A stretch of 64,000 bases of DNA, taken from NCBI GenBank assembly GCA_023630585.1, contig CM042554.1, positions 669,422 to 733,421 on the forward strand, given 5' to 3'. Positions within the stretch are counted from its first letter, which is position 1. Every line of letters begins with the position of its first letter. Shown one piece after another: positions 10,493 through 20,612 of the stretch. The position numbers and the translations under genes were made by a program. The notes under the pieces were generated by a model. That model was given only the letters and a program-made list of their open reading frames with translations, did no database searches and was not told the origin of the DNA. The DNA comes from Cranoglanis bouderius. Lineage: Eukaryota > Chordata > Actinopteri > Siluriformes > Cranoglanididae.

Positions 10493-11184
10493 AGATGTGC
10501 TGTGCATTATTTTAAGCTGATTTTCAGCTGCAATGAATCTGTTGTAGAATTGTTCATTTTTGGCATTATTCATAATTAAGGGGAGTGTGGTCGCATTTTG
10601 AGTCATTTCTGCCAACTTGGGCCAAAGTGTGCTGCTTCTTTATGTTTCTGTGATTACACAGTGCCTACTGAAAATTTTGATGTATAATACATCACAGTTT
10701 TGGTAAATTTACAATGTGTATGTTTAATTTTGCTGGGTGCCAATGTGTGAAGCTGAAGCTTATTTTGTACAAATTTGCCATATTTTATGGTCTACATTCA
10801 CATTGAGTATATAATGCACCAATATCTTTCTCAAATGTTAAGGTACATGTATAATGGTCAGTTTAAGAGATATTTTGTGTTGCTAAAATGAATATAAATA
10901 AAGTTATAAGCAAAACCAGCAGCATTTCGGTTTTTTAAATTCACATTATACACATTTATGGATCGTGACAAAGAGCCTAACACCGAAAGAGCCTAAAACC
11001 GTGTGTCTCACGCCAAATGCGTGAGAGTTGGCAACCCTGCGTAAGTGATAACAAGAACTAACTTGTCTCTTGTTCTGAAAAGAAGCAACACGTGCTAACT
11101 TTACTAGCACTCAGAACACCTAAAAGCCGACATTCATCTATCAATACAACCGAATATTCGTCCACGTATTGTAATAATTCCTAC
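10493..11184. other. 3' flank of the PIN-like gene and possible element end
   Basis: This is a 3' UTR-like stretch with a poly(A) signal (aataaa, 10897-10902). Two 16-bp near-identical direct repeats (aaagagcctaacaccg and aaagagcctaaaaccg, 10970-11001) follow, then a near-perfect palindrome tctcacgccaaatgcgtgag and gttggcaaccctg ending at 11038. Such termini are seen on dispersed repeats, but I found no matching 5' terminus upstream of 8381. Confidence 0.45.
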
Positions 11185-11252
11185 CTTGGATTCCGTTCTT
11201 CTGTTTGCTGAAGAGATAATTTTGAAGCTTTAGTTCGACTGTTTTTGACCAT
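11185..11252 (-). CDS. Candidate first coding exon (22 codons) with splice donor
   Basis: On the minus strand, ATG at 11252 in a good context (acATGG) opens MVKNSRTKASKLSLQQTEER and two further residues, then stops being exon at an AAG/GTAGGA donor at 11184. The mirror copy at 47726-47793 is the same length with an intact frame. I cannot recognise the protein, and no downstream exon was identified. If real, the PIN-like element would sit in the first intron and the I/Nimb LINE just upstream of the promoter. It could also be a chance open frame. Confidence 0.3.
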
Positions 11253-11504
11253 GTTAACAACGTCTTCCTCCCGAGTGTGGTTATGCCGCAGTCAAAATAG
11301 GCTTGAAGCATGCGTATTTGGACACCGCTGCGAATGGGTTCCTCTTCTTATTCTTCTTCTTCGGCTTCTTCTTCTTCTTCTTTAGGTTTTGTGGTGGTTG
11401 GCAAGCAAACTTACTGTGCATTTCCGCCACCTACTGAGACGGAGTGTGGAGCGTCAATGTTGAAGAAAATAAAAAGGAAGGAGAAAAAAAAAATCACATC
11501 TGTA

Positions 11505-12100
11505 TTAAATTCTGTTAAATAGATTTGTTGCTTTTAAATATTTTAGTAAAACCTTATAAACTTCTGGTGACTTTCCTAGCAAATTCTGAAGTGACAAACC
11601 ATTCATACCTAATACATTGATTTGATTTACAAGCATGTCCCTTTCATTATTACAATGTGTGCACTGTAATAACACATGCCCCACTGTCTCTGGGAGTCCA
11701 CATGCACTACACAAACCTGTATCATGTTTTCCTATGATATGTAATGATTGGTTTAGTGCTGTGTGCCCTATTCGGAGACGTGAAATAACCGAATCCTCCC
11801 TTCTATTACCACAACTCGATCTCTTATGACCTACTTCCCTTTGTATACTGTACAATTGTGTTCCTTTTCTTTCCTTATCCCACATTTCCTGCCACATTCC
11901 TTTTACTGCTCTTTTTATTAACCCTTTTATTTAAAATTTACTTAATGGTATACTTATGTCAATTTCTGAATTTTTTTAAAGTCTTGGCTATATCATCTGC
12001 TTCCTCATCCCCTTCCACCCCTTCATGTGGTGGTACCCATACAAAGAATATTTCTGTTCCTTGATTTCCCCCATTTCCACTTGTAGTGATACTATTGGTT
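11505..12100 (-). pseudogene. LINE RNase H remnant and C-terminal Cys domain
   Basis: Around 12083-11990 (minus) the translation contains WVPPHEGVEGDEEADDIAK, the C-terminal signature of RNase HI domains in I-type LINEs. A stop and frame change follow. Frame 11897-11505 then continues with MWQEMWDKERKG, RLRIGHTALNQSLHIIGK and the zinc-binding-like GLCSACGLPETVGHVLLQC, ending in NLFNRI. This is the usual end of ORF2 in the clade. Confidence 0.85.
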
Positions 12101-12186
12101 ATGTTCTAAATGCATCACAACATATTCTTAATGTCTGTGACCATGACACATCCATGACACCGATGCTGAACTATATATAAAACTAC

Positions 12187-12309
12187 CTGGATTCCTAATA
12201 CGCCGCAAGCCTCCCCCGATCGAGCAGGAATGTACCACGTATCAGTGAGTATACAAGGGGGTACATTCCTGCTCGATCGGGGGAGGCTTGCGGCACATCA
12301 GGAATCCAG
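12187..12309. repeat. 50-bp-arm hairpin replacing the LINE RT domain
   Basis: Perfectly positioned inverted repeat: arms 12187-12236 and 12260-12309, 47 of 50 bases complementary, with a 23-base loop. The innermost arm contains ccgatcgagcaggaatgtac. It lies exactly between the linker and the RNase H part of the LINE. The right arm has the same structure at 46681-46798 with a slightly shorter stem. Confidence 0.9.
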
Positions 12310-13214
12310 ATCAGTATTCCCACGTCTCTGAGGGAGCACTGATCCAGGAAATGTCTGGCTTTCCTGCCGCACTGACAATCCTGCCTGGGCTTTGCCTCTT
12401 TTCTGGTGGGTGCGAAAGGTTCTACCTGTATGGAGAGATGTATGGCCTTCTTTTAGCGATTCTAACCATTTCCTAACTTTTGCATGAGCTCTCTTATACA
12501 TGATAAAATCATCAAATGAAAAAGTCTTCCTTACTTTCCTTAATGATCTGTTTCTTACTTTAATTGCCATCCTACATTCTTCTGCCCACCATGGTACTGC
12601 TTTGTTTCCTCTAGTCCCTTTTCCCATCACTTCTTCTGCAACTTCACATAAACTTCTACTAATTTTGCTATTTAGTTCTTCTACATCTTCTGCTGACTCA
12701 CTTAATCATTTAATCTTCCCTCATATCTCTTTGAATTTATCCCAATCTGCAGATTTAAATTTCCATCTTGGTATTTTCTCCATACTTACTGATGTTAACT
12801 CCAATTTTACTTATTATGGGGAAATGATCACTTCCTAAAGAAGTGTGATCCAAAACCTTCCATACACTTTCCTTTGCTAAACTTTGTGACATTATTGTCA
12901 GATCAATTGCTGAATATCTCCCTTTTGCTGTGTCCATTCTTGTATAACTGCCATCATTAATACACACCAACTTTCTTGAATCCAAAAAAATCCTCTACAT
13001 GTCCATGACTATCTGTGTTTACGCTGCCCCATAATGTGCTATGTGCATTAAAATCTCCACACCACACCACCCTATTTCTTTCCTCATACCCAATGTTTCC
13101 TAATAAATCACTGCTTAATCTCATACATGGATTGTAAAAATTAATTATTCTAATGCTCTGATTCCCAAACCAGACCTCCACCACCACAACTTCATATTCT
13201 GTGCTTACATCCAC
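12298..13214 (-). pseudogene. LINE APE-type endonuclease and linker remnant
   Basis: The frame 13214-12957 reads from a truncated N-terminus through IINFYNPC to VVWCGDFNAHSTLWGS, which carries the catalytic DFNAH signature. An indel then moves the frame to 12985-12755 with YSAIDLTIMS and LGSDHFPII, the terminal SDH motif of APE endonucleases. The next frame (12630-12298) has AVPWWAEECRMAIKVRNR, the PWW-type linker before RT. In the right arm the first shift is absent (different frame length), so some of these indels are private to one copy. Confidence 0.82.
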
Positions 13215-13225
13215 AACTCTAAACT

Positions 13226-14199
13226 GTAGTAGTAGTTTTTAACTGTAGTAGTAATTGAACTGTAGCTCTAGCTTTTAGTAATATTTCATTATATAGTTTG
13301 AAGATAAAAAACGTGAAATTATAGTCAATTAAAATGGAATATAACTTCAGGCTATGACCATTGTCGATGGTTATCTGATAAAAAACGATGCTGTTTTTGT
13401 ATTTATTGTTCAGTACTACTTTCAGAATATCCTTTAGCAAGCCATCTGGCTAGCGCCACAGTGAAAACAACAACAACCGGCAACATCTTCCTCTTTCCGG
13501 CGTCACAACGTCAAGTCCATCCCAAAAGCCGTCTATTAATAGCCCCATCATCCGCGTGGATTCACACCTTAGCACCCCATAGGTCTGCATTAGCTGACAT
13601 CACCAAAGTGTGGACTCAGAGGAGGGCCACAAGGGCAAAGTGTGCCATTTGGGACAGAGGGTCAGAGTTGCCAACCACCCCTCTTTCCAGACCTCACCCC
13701 TTCCTACTGTGAATATGGGCGGGAACAGGATATGACATCATCCATCAAAAACTTTCGCTGCTTCAATATGGATTCTGGACGTGCTTGCACTTATATTGTT
13801 TAGAAATTTTTTTTTTTATGTTTCCATCTGTTAAATATACCATTCTGTTCCTGTTTTCAACAACACCGCAAACCAGGCAGACTCTCTTTAAGTTGTTTTT
13901 ATAAGCTTTTAAACATATGTTGTAAAGTACAGGATAGCTCGAACCTGCTGAAATTAGCACTTCCGATTTTGAATTTCTTATCTTTTCTTTTTTCTTTTTT
14001 TTTTTTTTTTTACTAAAAAGGTCACACAGTGACATCGCGAACATCTAATGGTCACATCGTCTTCATATGATACGATTACGCAGGTCAGAGTTTCACCAAA
14101 TTTGAACTTTCATCACGCAGCGTGGTACAAAAATTCTACGCATGAGCTTAATGCGTTTCCGGTCTGCCATTTTTAGATGCGTTTGAATGGAAGCCAGTG
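13226..14199. other. Non-genic interval
   Basis: It begins with actgtagtagtag-type short repeats at the LINE 5' junction. It contains a GC-richer block (13440-13740) with no coherent coding frame and a poly(T) tract near 13988-14010. No gene is supported. Confidence 0.5.
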
Positions 14200-14201
14200 T
14201 A

Positions 14202-15772
14202 CAGCCATGGCCAAAAGTTTTGAGTATGACACAAATATTAATTTTCACAAAGTCGACTGCTTCAGTGTTTTTAGATCTTTTTGTCAGATGTTACTGTTAC
14301 TGAAGTATAATCACAAGCATTTCATAAGTGTCAATGGCTTTTATTGACAATTACATGAAGTTTATGCAAAGAGTCAATATTTGCAGTGTTTGACCCTTCT
14401 TTTTCAAGACCTCTGCAATTCGCCCTGGCATGCTGTCAATCAACTTCTGGGCCACATCCTGACTGATAGCAGCCCATTCTTGCATAATCAATGCTTGGAG
14501 TTTGTCAGAGTTTGTGGGTTTTTGTTTGTCCACCCGCCTCTTGAGGATTGACCACAAATTCTCAATGGGATTAAGGTCTGGGGAGTTTCCTGGCCATGGA
14601 CCCAAAATGTCGATGTTTTGTTCCCTGAGCCACTTCTGTTATTACTTTTGCCTTGTGGCAAGGTGCCCCATCATGCTGGAAAAGGCATTGTTCTTCACCA
14701 AACTGTTCTTGGATGGTTGGGAGAAGTTGCTCTCTGAGGATGTTTTTGTACCATTCTTTATTCATGGCTGTGTTCTTAGGCAAAATTGTGAGTGAGCCCA
14801 CTCCCTTGGCTGAGAAGCAACCCCACACATGAGTGGTTTTAGGATGCTTTACTGTTGGCATGACACAGGACTGATGGTAGCGCTCACCTTTTCTTCTCCA
14901 GACAAGCTTTTTTCCAGATGCCCCAAACAATCAGAAAGGGGATTCATCAGAGAAAATGACATTACCCCAGTCCTCAGCAGTCCAATCCCTGTACTTTTTG
15001 CAGAATAGCAGTCTGTCCCTGATGTTTTTCCTGGAGAGAAGTGGCTTCTTTGCTGCCCTTCTTGACACCGGGCCATCCTCCAAAAGTCTTCGCCTTACGG
15101 TGCATGCAGACGCACTCACACCTGCCTGCTGCCATTCCTGAGCAAGCTCTGCACTGGTGGTGCCCCGATCCCGCAGCTGAATCAACTTTAGGAGACGGTC
15201 CTGGCGCTTGCTGGACTTTCTTGGGCGCCCTGAAGCCTTCTTCACAACAGTTTGAACCTCTCTCCTTGAAGGTCCTTGATGATCCGATAAATGGTTGATT
15301 TAGGTACAATCTTACTAGCAGCAATATCCTTGCCTGTGAATCACTTTTTGTGCAAAAACAATGATGGCTGCACGTGTTTCCTTGCAGGTAACCATAGTTA
15401 ACAGAGGGAAGAACAATAATTTCAAGCACCACCCTCCTTTTAAAGCTTCCAGTCTGTTATTCTAACTCAATCGGCATGACTGAGTGACCTCCAGCCTTGT
15501 CCTCAAGTTAACACTCTCACCTGTGTTAACGAGAGAAACACTGACATGATGTTAGCTGGCCCTTTTGTGGAAGGGCTGAAATGCAGTGGACATGTTTTTT
15601 TGGGATTAAGTTCATTTTCATGGCAAAGAGGGACTTTGAAATTAACTGCAATTCATCTGATCACTCTTCATAACATTCTGGAGTATATACAAATTGCCAT
15701 CATAAAAACTGAGGCAGCAGACTTTGTAAAAATTCATATCTGTGTCATTCTCAAAACTTTTGGCCACGGCTG
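14202..15772 (-). mobile_element. Tc1/mariner transposon Tc1-C, full length
   Basis: A 1571-bp element with TA at 14200-14201 and 15773-15774. The ends are inverted copies of cagccatggccaaaagtttt. Subterminal inverted sequences including the gactttgt motif extend the terminal repeats to about 80 bp. It carries a minus-strand transposase remnant. It is inserted at the edge of the tandem non-coding repeat that follows. The mirror is 43262-44814. Confidence 0.92.
14374..15395 (-). pseudogene. Tc1-C transposase, frameshifted but with intact catalytic motifs
   Basis: The start at 15395 gives MVTCKETRAAIIV. The frame shifts before 15245-14931, which holds the GRPRKSSKRQDRLLKLI hinge and second helix-turn-helix region and ends in VIFSDESPF, with the first catalytic Asp present. 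After an in-frame stop, 14930-14571 carries FGASGKKLVWRRKGERYHQ and FQHDGAPCHKAK (second Asp). Following a further indel, 14605-14374 has the acidic site NPIENLWSILKRR and the C-terminus. All three catalytic residues survive, unlike in Tc1-A and Tc1-B. One indel near 14630 is absent from the right arm, which reads through it. Confidence 0.88.
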
Positions 15773-15774
15773 TA

Positions 15775-17034
15775 GCGCTAAAGCCTAGTGTGACTGTGTC
15801 ATGAGCCCTTACATAAGTATACCAAGTTTGGTGAAAATATTTTGGTCTGTTTAAGAGTTATTACTATGTACCTAATGTGGCCAAGTCCAGTACCTTTACT
15901 TTTGGCATGCCCTTGACATGTAGAATCGAAAGTTAAACTTTTTTTGATAATTATTTATAAATACACTCCAGAGAATGTTGTAGCATTTGTTTCGCTTGAC
16001 ACTGAGCAAAAACCTATGACTAGTTCACAAAAGTAGGTTTTTAACATTATCTGAAATATTTACTGAACGGTTTGACGGACACCAATGGTTCTTGCAAAGT
16101 TTTTTAGAATTACAAGAGCTATCATTTGATATATATTACTTGTGTTTTTTGACAACACTGCTATATACAACCGTTAACACCTACAAAAACCATGATTTTT
16201 TAAAAACTTTGCACAAACCTCTTAGACCAAGAGTCAAATAGGTCCACCAATTTTCGCTACGATCAGCCATTGTTAACCTTGTCTAATAGCTGCTGAAATC
16301 TGATTGGCTGATGGTGGCCATGCTTTTCAACATAAGTGAATGTCCTCATAGACAATGATGTCAGCTGAGACAAAGACAAACTGTATGCAAATTTTGAAGT
16401 CAATCAGATCAACGGTTCCATAGATACAGCCAATTTCATGTTTTTTTTTTTTTTTGGTATTACAACGCCACCATGTGACACAATGCACACAGTTTTTATG
16501 CGACCTTAGTTTGACCTCATACATAAGCCCGCCAAGTTTGGTGAAGATATCTCATTTCGCTCAAGAGTTATAGCCATTTACGTAAACTGGCCACGCCTAC
16601 TTCCTGTGTTTTCACATACCGTAGCTCAAGTTAAAAAAAAGTTTAAAAAAAGTTCAAACTTTGATAATTATTGATGTTGAGACTCCATAGAATCGCTTTG
16701 GCACTGTCCCAATCGGACTAAAAACGAGGACTAGTTCCCAAAAGTAATTTTACAAAAATCCAATAGGGCAGAAAAGTTTAATAGATAGAAATGAAATTGG
16801 AAATTGATATTTGAATTTTGTCTGTCTTGTCCCAAGGATTCTATAGATATTAGACACTTGAATCTGTGACAAACGGTTCAAAAGTTATGGCCATTTTCCT
16901 AAAAATGCTCACTATAGCACCACCATCTGGTTATTGGGCTGAAACTTTGCGATGCTGTAGTACTCTGGGGGACTACCTTTCCTCAAAGTTTCAGCTCTCG
17001 ATGACTTACGGTTTACATGATCAGTTTTAGGGCA
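15775..17034. repeat. Non-coding repeat with about 710-bp internal tandem period
   Basis: The motif ccaagtttggtgaa, preceded by catacataag-type sequence, occurs at 15822 and again at 16532. After each copy the same order follows: an aagagttat block, a tggcca block, a gttaaacttt or gttcaaactttgataatta block, and an actcca block. A shorter third echo starts near 16845 (ttcaaaagttatggccattt). There is no open reading frame. The second unit is cut short where the TAA microsatellite begins. The mirror is 41995-43258. Confidence 0.75.

Positions 17035-17036
<2 letters not shown>

Positions 17037-17098
<62 letters not shown>
17037..17098. repeat. (TAA)n microsatellite
   Basis: About 20 perfect TAA units follow gcaga. 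Just beyond is the tail tacaatacggtttcagccct, a configuration common in dispersed fish repeats. The mirror is (TTA)n at 41931-41993. Confidence 0.95.
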
Positions 17099-17099
17099 C

Positions 17100-18839
17100 C
17101 TTACAATTACAATACGGTTTCAGCCCTTCAGGCTTGAACCCCTACTCAAATTAATGCATTAGTAAACTTTAAATTATTTGTTAGTCCAACTCATTCTACA
17201 ATAATTTACTGAAATAATTACATTGATAAAATTCCTTTTTTTTTTTTTTTTTTACTTATGTGATCCCCATAGACAAGTGAGACAAAATCTGCATGAAGTA
17301 TATTTATTAAACAGCAAAAAAAAAATAACAATCAAGTAGTGACCTCAAGTTTCGCATGTATTCTACCCACTCAAAAAGTACTCAATTCATATAATCTTAT
17401 CCAGTCTTATTAGGGAAAACTCCATAACAATTATATTTCAAATATCAACACAAACACAGTGCAAATCCTATTTATATGAATACCACAAGCCTTTGAGAAT
17501 ATCCCTATTAGGTTTTAAAATATTGAATCTCTGGGTTACAATTCCTAAGAAGAGAGAAAGTGAGAGTACACAAGAAAGATGGTGCCCTGGCCCTGCTGCA
17601 CGCTTTCCTGCACCAAGATCTTGGGAGAGTTTGCCAAATGACACACAGACACACAAAGTTCAAATGGCAGGATCTCTTCATTCAAAGAAAAGTCAGCATA
17701 TATATCTGGCTTGGCACACAACAGAGACAAGGGGTTATCTATTGATTGGTCAGCTGGAAGGTGTATTTGCATAGAACAGGAAGCCTATTAATGTAAGACC
17801 ATATATGGTTTCTAGGAAGTAATAAAAAGAGATGTTGTTTGCAAATGGTATTTGGGGAGACAGAGGAATACACAAATGGTGAGGGGCTTCCTCTGTCCAC
17901 ACCTAAATCAACAGAGAAACAAAGAAGAGAGGTGCCAACACAGGAACAGAGAAGGGAGGGGGTGTTCACAGAGAGGACAGGAGGAGAAAGTGTTAATACG
18001 GAGACAGAGAGGGAAAAAGGTTGATAAGATGAATACTAAGCAGAGTGTTCACATTAAACAATATCAATCCCCAACTCTGACATTTCTTTATACTCCTGTC
18101 AATGTTTCTTGTAGCTACCAGTTGAAGTACCACCTTTACTCAGATGTTTTTTTAATGCCTTTAACCAGAGCCTGAAAAAAGACTCTCAGTCTTCATTCAG
18201 GTAGATGACCAGGCTTTTCAGGATGTCCTGATGTCAATGCCATTATATTACCGTGGGGAAAAAAGTCACAATTTAACCAAATGTATGCCAACACAGTGGT
18301 TCCCACTGGATTTTCTGAGACTGTGGTGGGTGGACCTCTGACCCTCAAAGGGGGATCCAGGGGCAGACTGCATGTAAGAATTTTTACACTTTAAAGTATA
18401 TCAATCTGGTGCACTTTGAGAGCAAAATTAAAAGGCTATGAAGAACTTTATACTCTTGTAAACAATTTTGTGCTCTAATAGTAATTTAATTATAAATTAA
18501 AGTATAGATATAAATGGTAATGACACGGCAAAAAGTCACTCCCACAAAGCATGGTAAACAAGACATTTACCATGGTACACAAATGGTCAAAACAGTAAAA
18601 TGACTAGAGCATACATTTGAGCAATCAAAGAAATGAAGCAAAAGTGGTTACCTATGTTGAACTGGTTTATTTTTTAGAAAATAAAAAATATACTGGATGA
18701 GGAGGACATGGTATTGATGAACTCTCCCTACATCCGTATTGGCAAACTCTGCTCCCTGAATTTGGACATTTAATTTTCCTGGGCTTTGAGAAAACAGTTC
18801 TAATGCCTTTTTGTAGTTGAATTCCTCTGGGCTTGGCCC
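17100..18839. other. Non-genic interval with LTR-like signals
   Basis: Contains homopolymer tracts near 17237 and 17318. Read on the minus strand, 18060-17260 has an octamer (atgcaaat, near 17768), a TATA-like tatatatg near 17697 and an aataaa near 17306, in the order expected of an LTR or promoter plus terminator. I could not find matching TG/CA ends or a target duplication, so no element is called. Confidence 0.35.
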
Positions 18840-18847
18840 ATTGATGG
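18840..18847 (+). repeat. 8-bp target-site duplication of the hAT element (left)
   Basis: The octamer attgatgg is repeated exactly at 21059-21066, on the other side of the element. An 8-bp duplication is diagnostic of hAT transposition. Confidence 0.9.
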
Positions 18848-19537
18848 CAGTGGTGGATGGTACAGTACAGATATCTAACCAGAAAATGACTTCGTAGAAG
18901 TTAAAGTCACCTTTAGAATATTACTTGAGTAAAAGTATTAAAGTATCTGATATTTATTGTACTTAAGTATGAAAAGTATTTTTTTAAATGTACTTAAGTA
19001 TTGAAAGTAAAAGTACAAGTAAATGCTGTTAATACAAAGTTCATTCTTTTTAAGCATGTACACCACCTTAAAAATGGAGCCTACAAAACAAAGTCTTCAA
19101 GCTGAAGCTCTCGAAAGGAACAAAGAGCTCAGTCTCTAGCAGCTTTGTCAGGGGCAACATGTCATTCAATTTGCCAAATTGCAAAACTTTCAGAGTAAAA
19201 AAACTCACCATATGGCTGACGGTCTGTTTTCTGCAGTGTGGCAGAACTCTAATATTGTACTATACACAGTTTGAGCAAAAAGATTCTGTTAAGTTTTTAT
19301 TTTAACTGATACAGACATCCAAACCTCCAAAAATATGTACTTACACTGTTTTGTATTATATTATATTATTGTATTATTCAACTCATGGAGTCATTTTTTT
19401 TTATTTATTCAATAACTACTTTACACATACCTACAGGGAGTTTGGCCTCATCACCTAGACATCAATACAGTAGCTGCTTATAGCAGCTAGTTAAAATAAT
19501 GTTAGCTATGCTAATGGACGAATGACATTAAACTCAC

Positions 19538-19729
19538 CTCAACATGTCTTTTACAGTCATTTAACCCACCATGGGCAATTGAGAAATCACTGCTGCAAAC
19601 AGTGCAGTGAGCTACACAGCCAAGTTGTTTTTACCTTTACCCCTATTATGCATGGGTACACTTTAGTGTAGTCTAGGTGAAGTGCGTTTTGTACTTTTTT
19701 TATTTTATTTTATTTAGACACTCTGCCAT
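19538..19729 (-). pseudogene. BED-type zinc-finger exon of hAT transposase
   Basis: Reading minus from the ATG at 19729, MAECLNKIK is followed at once by an in-frame stop. The same frame then stays open through HCTVCSSDFSIAHGGLNDC and KRHVE to a splice donor (gag/gtgagt at 19537). The C-x2-C and H spacing is that of the DNA-binding BED finger at the N-terminus of hAT transposases. The early stop is shared by both arms. No second exon follows, so it cannot make a transposase. Confidence 0.8.
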
Positions 19730-19770
19730 GGCACTGCAGACACTAAACTGAACCGAACTGAGGGATGAAC

Positions 19771-19814
<44 letters not shown>

Positions 19815-19842
19815 CAGAGAGAGAGAGACAGAGAGACAGAGA
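19771..19842. repeat. (GA)n microsatellite
   Basis: Imperfect GA repeat with interspersed gacagaga units, inside the hAT element just upstream (minus strand) of the BED exon. The mirror is (CT)n at 39197-39262 and differs in length. Confidence 0.95.
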
Positions 19843-20001
19843 GGTCGACTGTAAAGCCCGCCTACCGAGAAGACTGATAGATTAGTTAGCACAAAGAGAG
19901 ACTAATCAGGACGCGCGCTGTGTCACTCTCTCACCACGTCTGTCACTCGCTCTCTTGATTTCTCCAGAGCCCATCTACTAGGCCTATTAGAAATGACCAT
20001 T

Positions 20002-20612
20002 TGTGACGAAACACAGACGTGTTGGTCGGAAGAGGGAGTCAGGATGCATGCGCTGCGGAGACGTCAGTAGATATAGAAGAGTTTATTCCAAAAATAAGAA
20101 TCCATACTATGAACAAAACAAATTATAATCCCGGCTGTAGAAAACAAGAGTGGTGATGTGGGAATCACCGGAACAAAGCGTACGGTTAAACACATCTACT
20201 AGACTACACAAGACTATCATATGAATAACTATGACAAGCTAAACACACGCTAAGTTAAACTAATACTCCGCACCGAAGCGGAAACGGAGTGGCGTATTTA
20301 AACACAAAGAAAATCACAAACAGCTGAAACTCATGATTACACAGAATGAACTAGACGAACCTGGACCAGAACTAAGAATTAAAGAAGTAAGGAGGCGGAG
20401 ACATGACACAAACCAAAACCATGAGCACCTGGAAACACAGGAGGGGCAGCCATGACGAAACCGAAAACATGAGCCCATGGCAGAGGCACACAACACGAGA
20501 GTTTTTGAGAATGAAATCTCCATCGGAGAGTTTTTGAATAGCGCTGCAAAGCGCGCAGTGGAATGCGGAAGTGTTCGAGTCCGCCACTGAAAACGAGGGG
20601 AAACTTCTAACA
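20002..20612 (-). mobile_element. Solo LTR of an LTR retrotransposon (611 bp)
   Basis: On the minus strand it begins TGTTAGAAG and ends GTCACA, flanked by the 5-bp duplication aatgg (seen as ccatt at 19997-20001 and 20613-20617). It contains a TATA-like gtttaaatacgcc and downstream aataaa, giving U3-R-U5 order. A roughly 47-bp motif in U3 (cctgtgtttccatgtgctca region) is tandemly duplicated. No internal coding region is present, so it is the product of LTR-LTR recombination. The family is not identified. The mirror copy is 38431-39041, the same length. Confidence 0.85.

Larger units (their letters stand above)
11341..13225 (-). mobile_element. I/Nimb-type LINE, internally rearranged
   Basis: A 5'-truncated non-LTR retrotransposon on the minus strand. 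In transcription order it has the APE endonuclease (from 13214), a post-endonuclease region to about 12310, a 123-bp hairpin where the reverse transcriptase should be, an RNase H remnant, a Cys/His tail and a 3' UTR ending in a GAA-rich tail (11341-11382). The sequence ctcagtaggtggcggaaatg precedes the tail, a motif shared by several fish retroelements. The RT domain is absent from both arms. The Nimb/I name rests on the RNase H plus terminal Cys domain and on memory of related fish elements. Confidence 0.8.

Noticed and set aside
11310..11522. Serine-rich small open frame (plus)
   Set aside because: It is the antisense of the GAA-rich LINE tail.
17493..18175. Series of 60-107 residue frames
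   Set aside because: They are not consistent between the arms beyond nucleotide similarity, no domain is recognised, and they overlap the LTR-like signal region.
19771..19842. Possible CRISPR-like array in repetitive tracts
   Set aside because: It is a simple GA microsatellite with no spacers, and the DNA is vertebrate.
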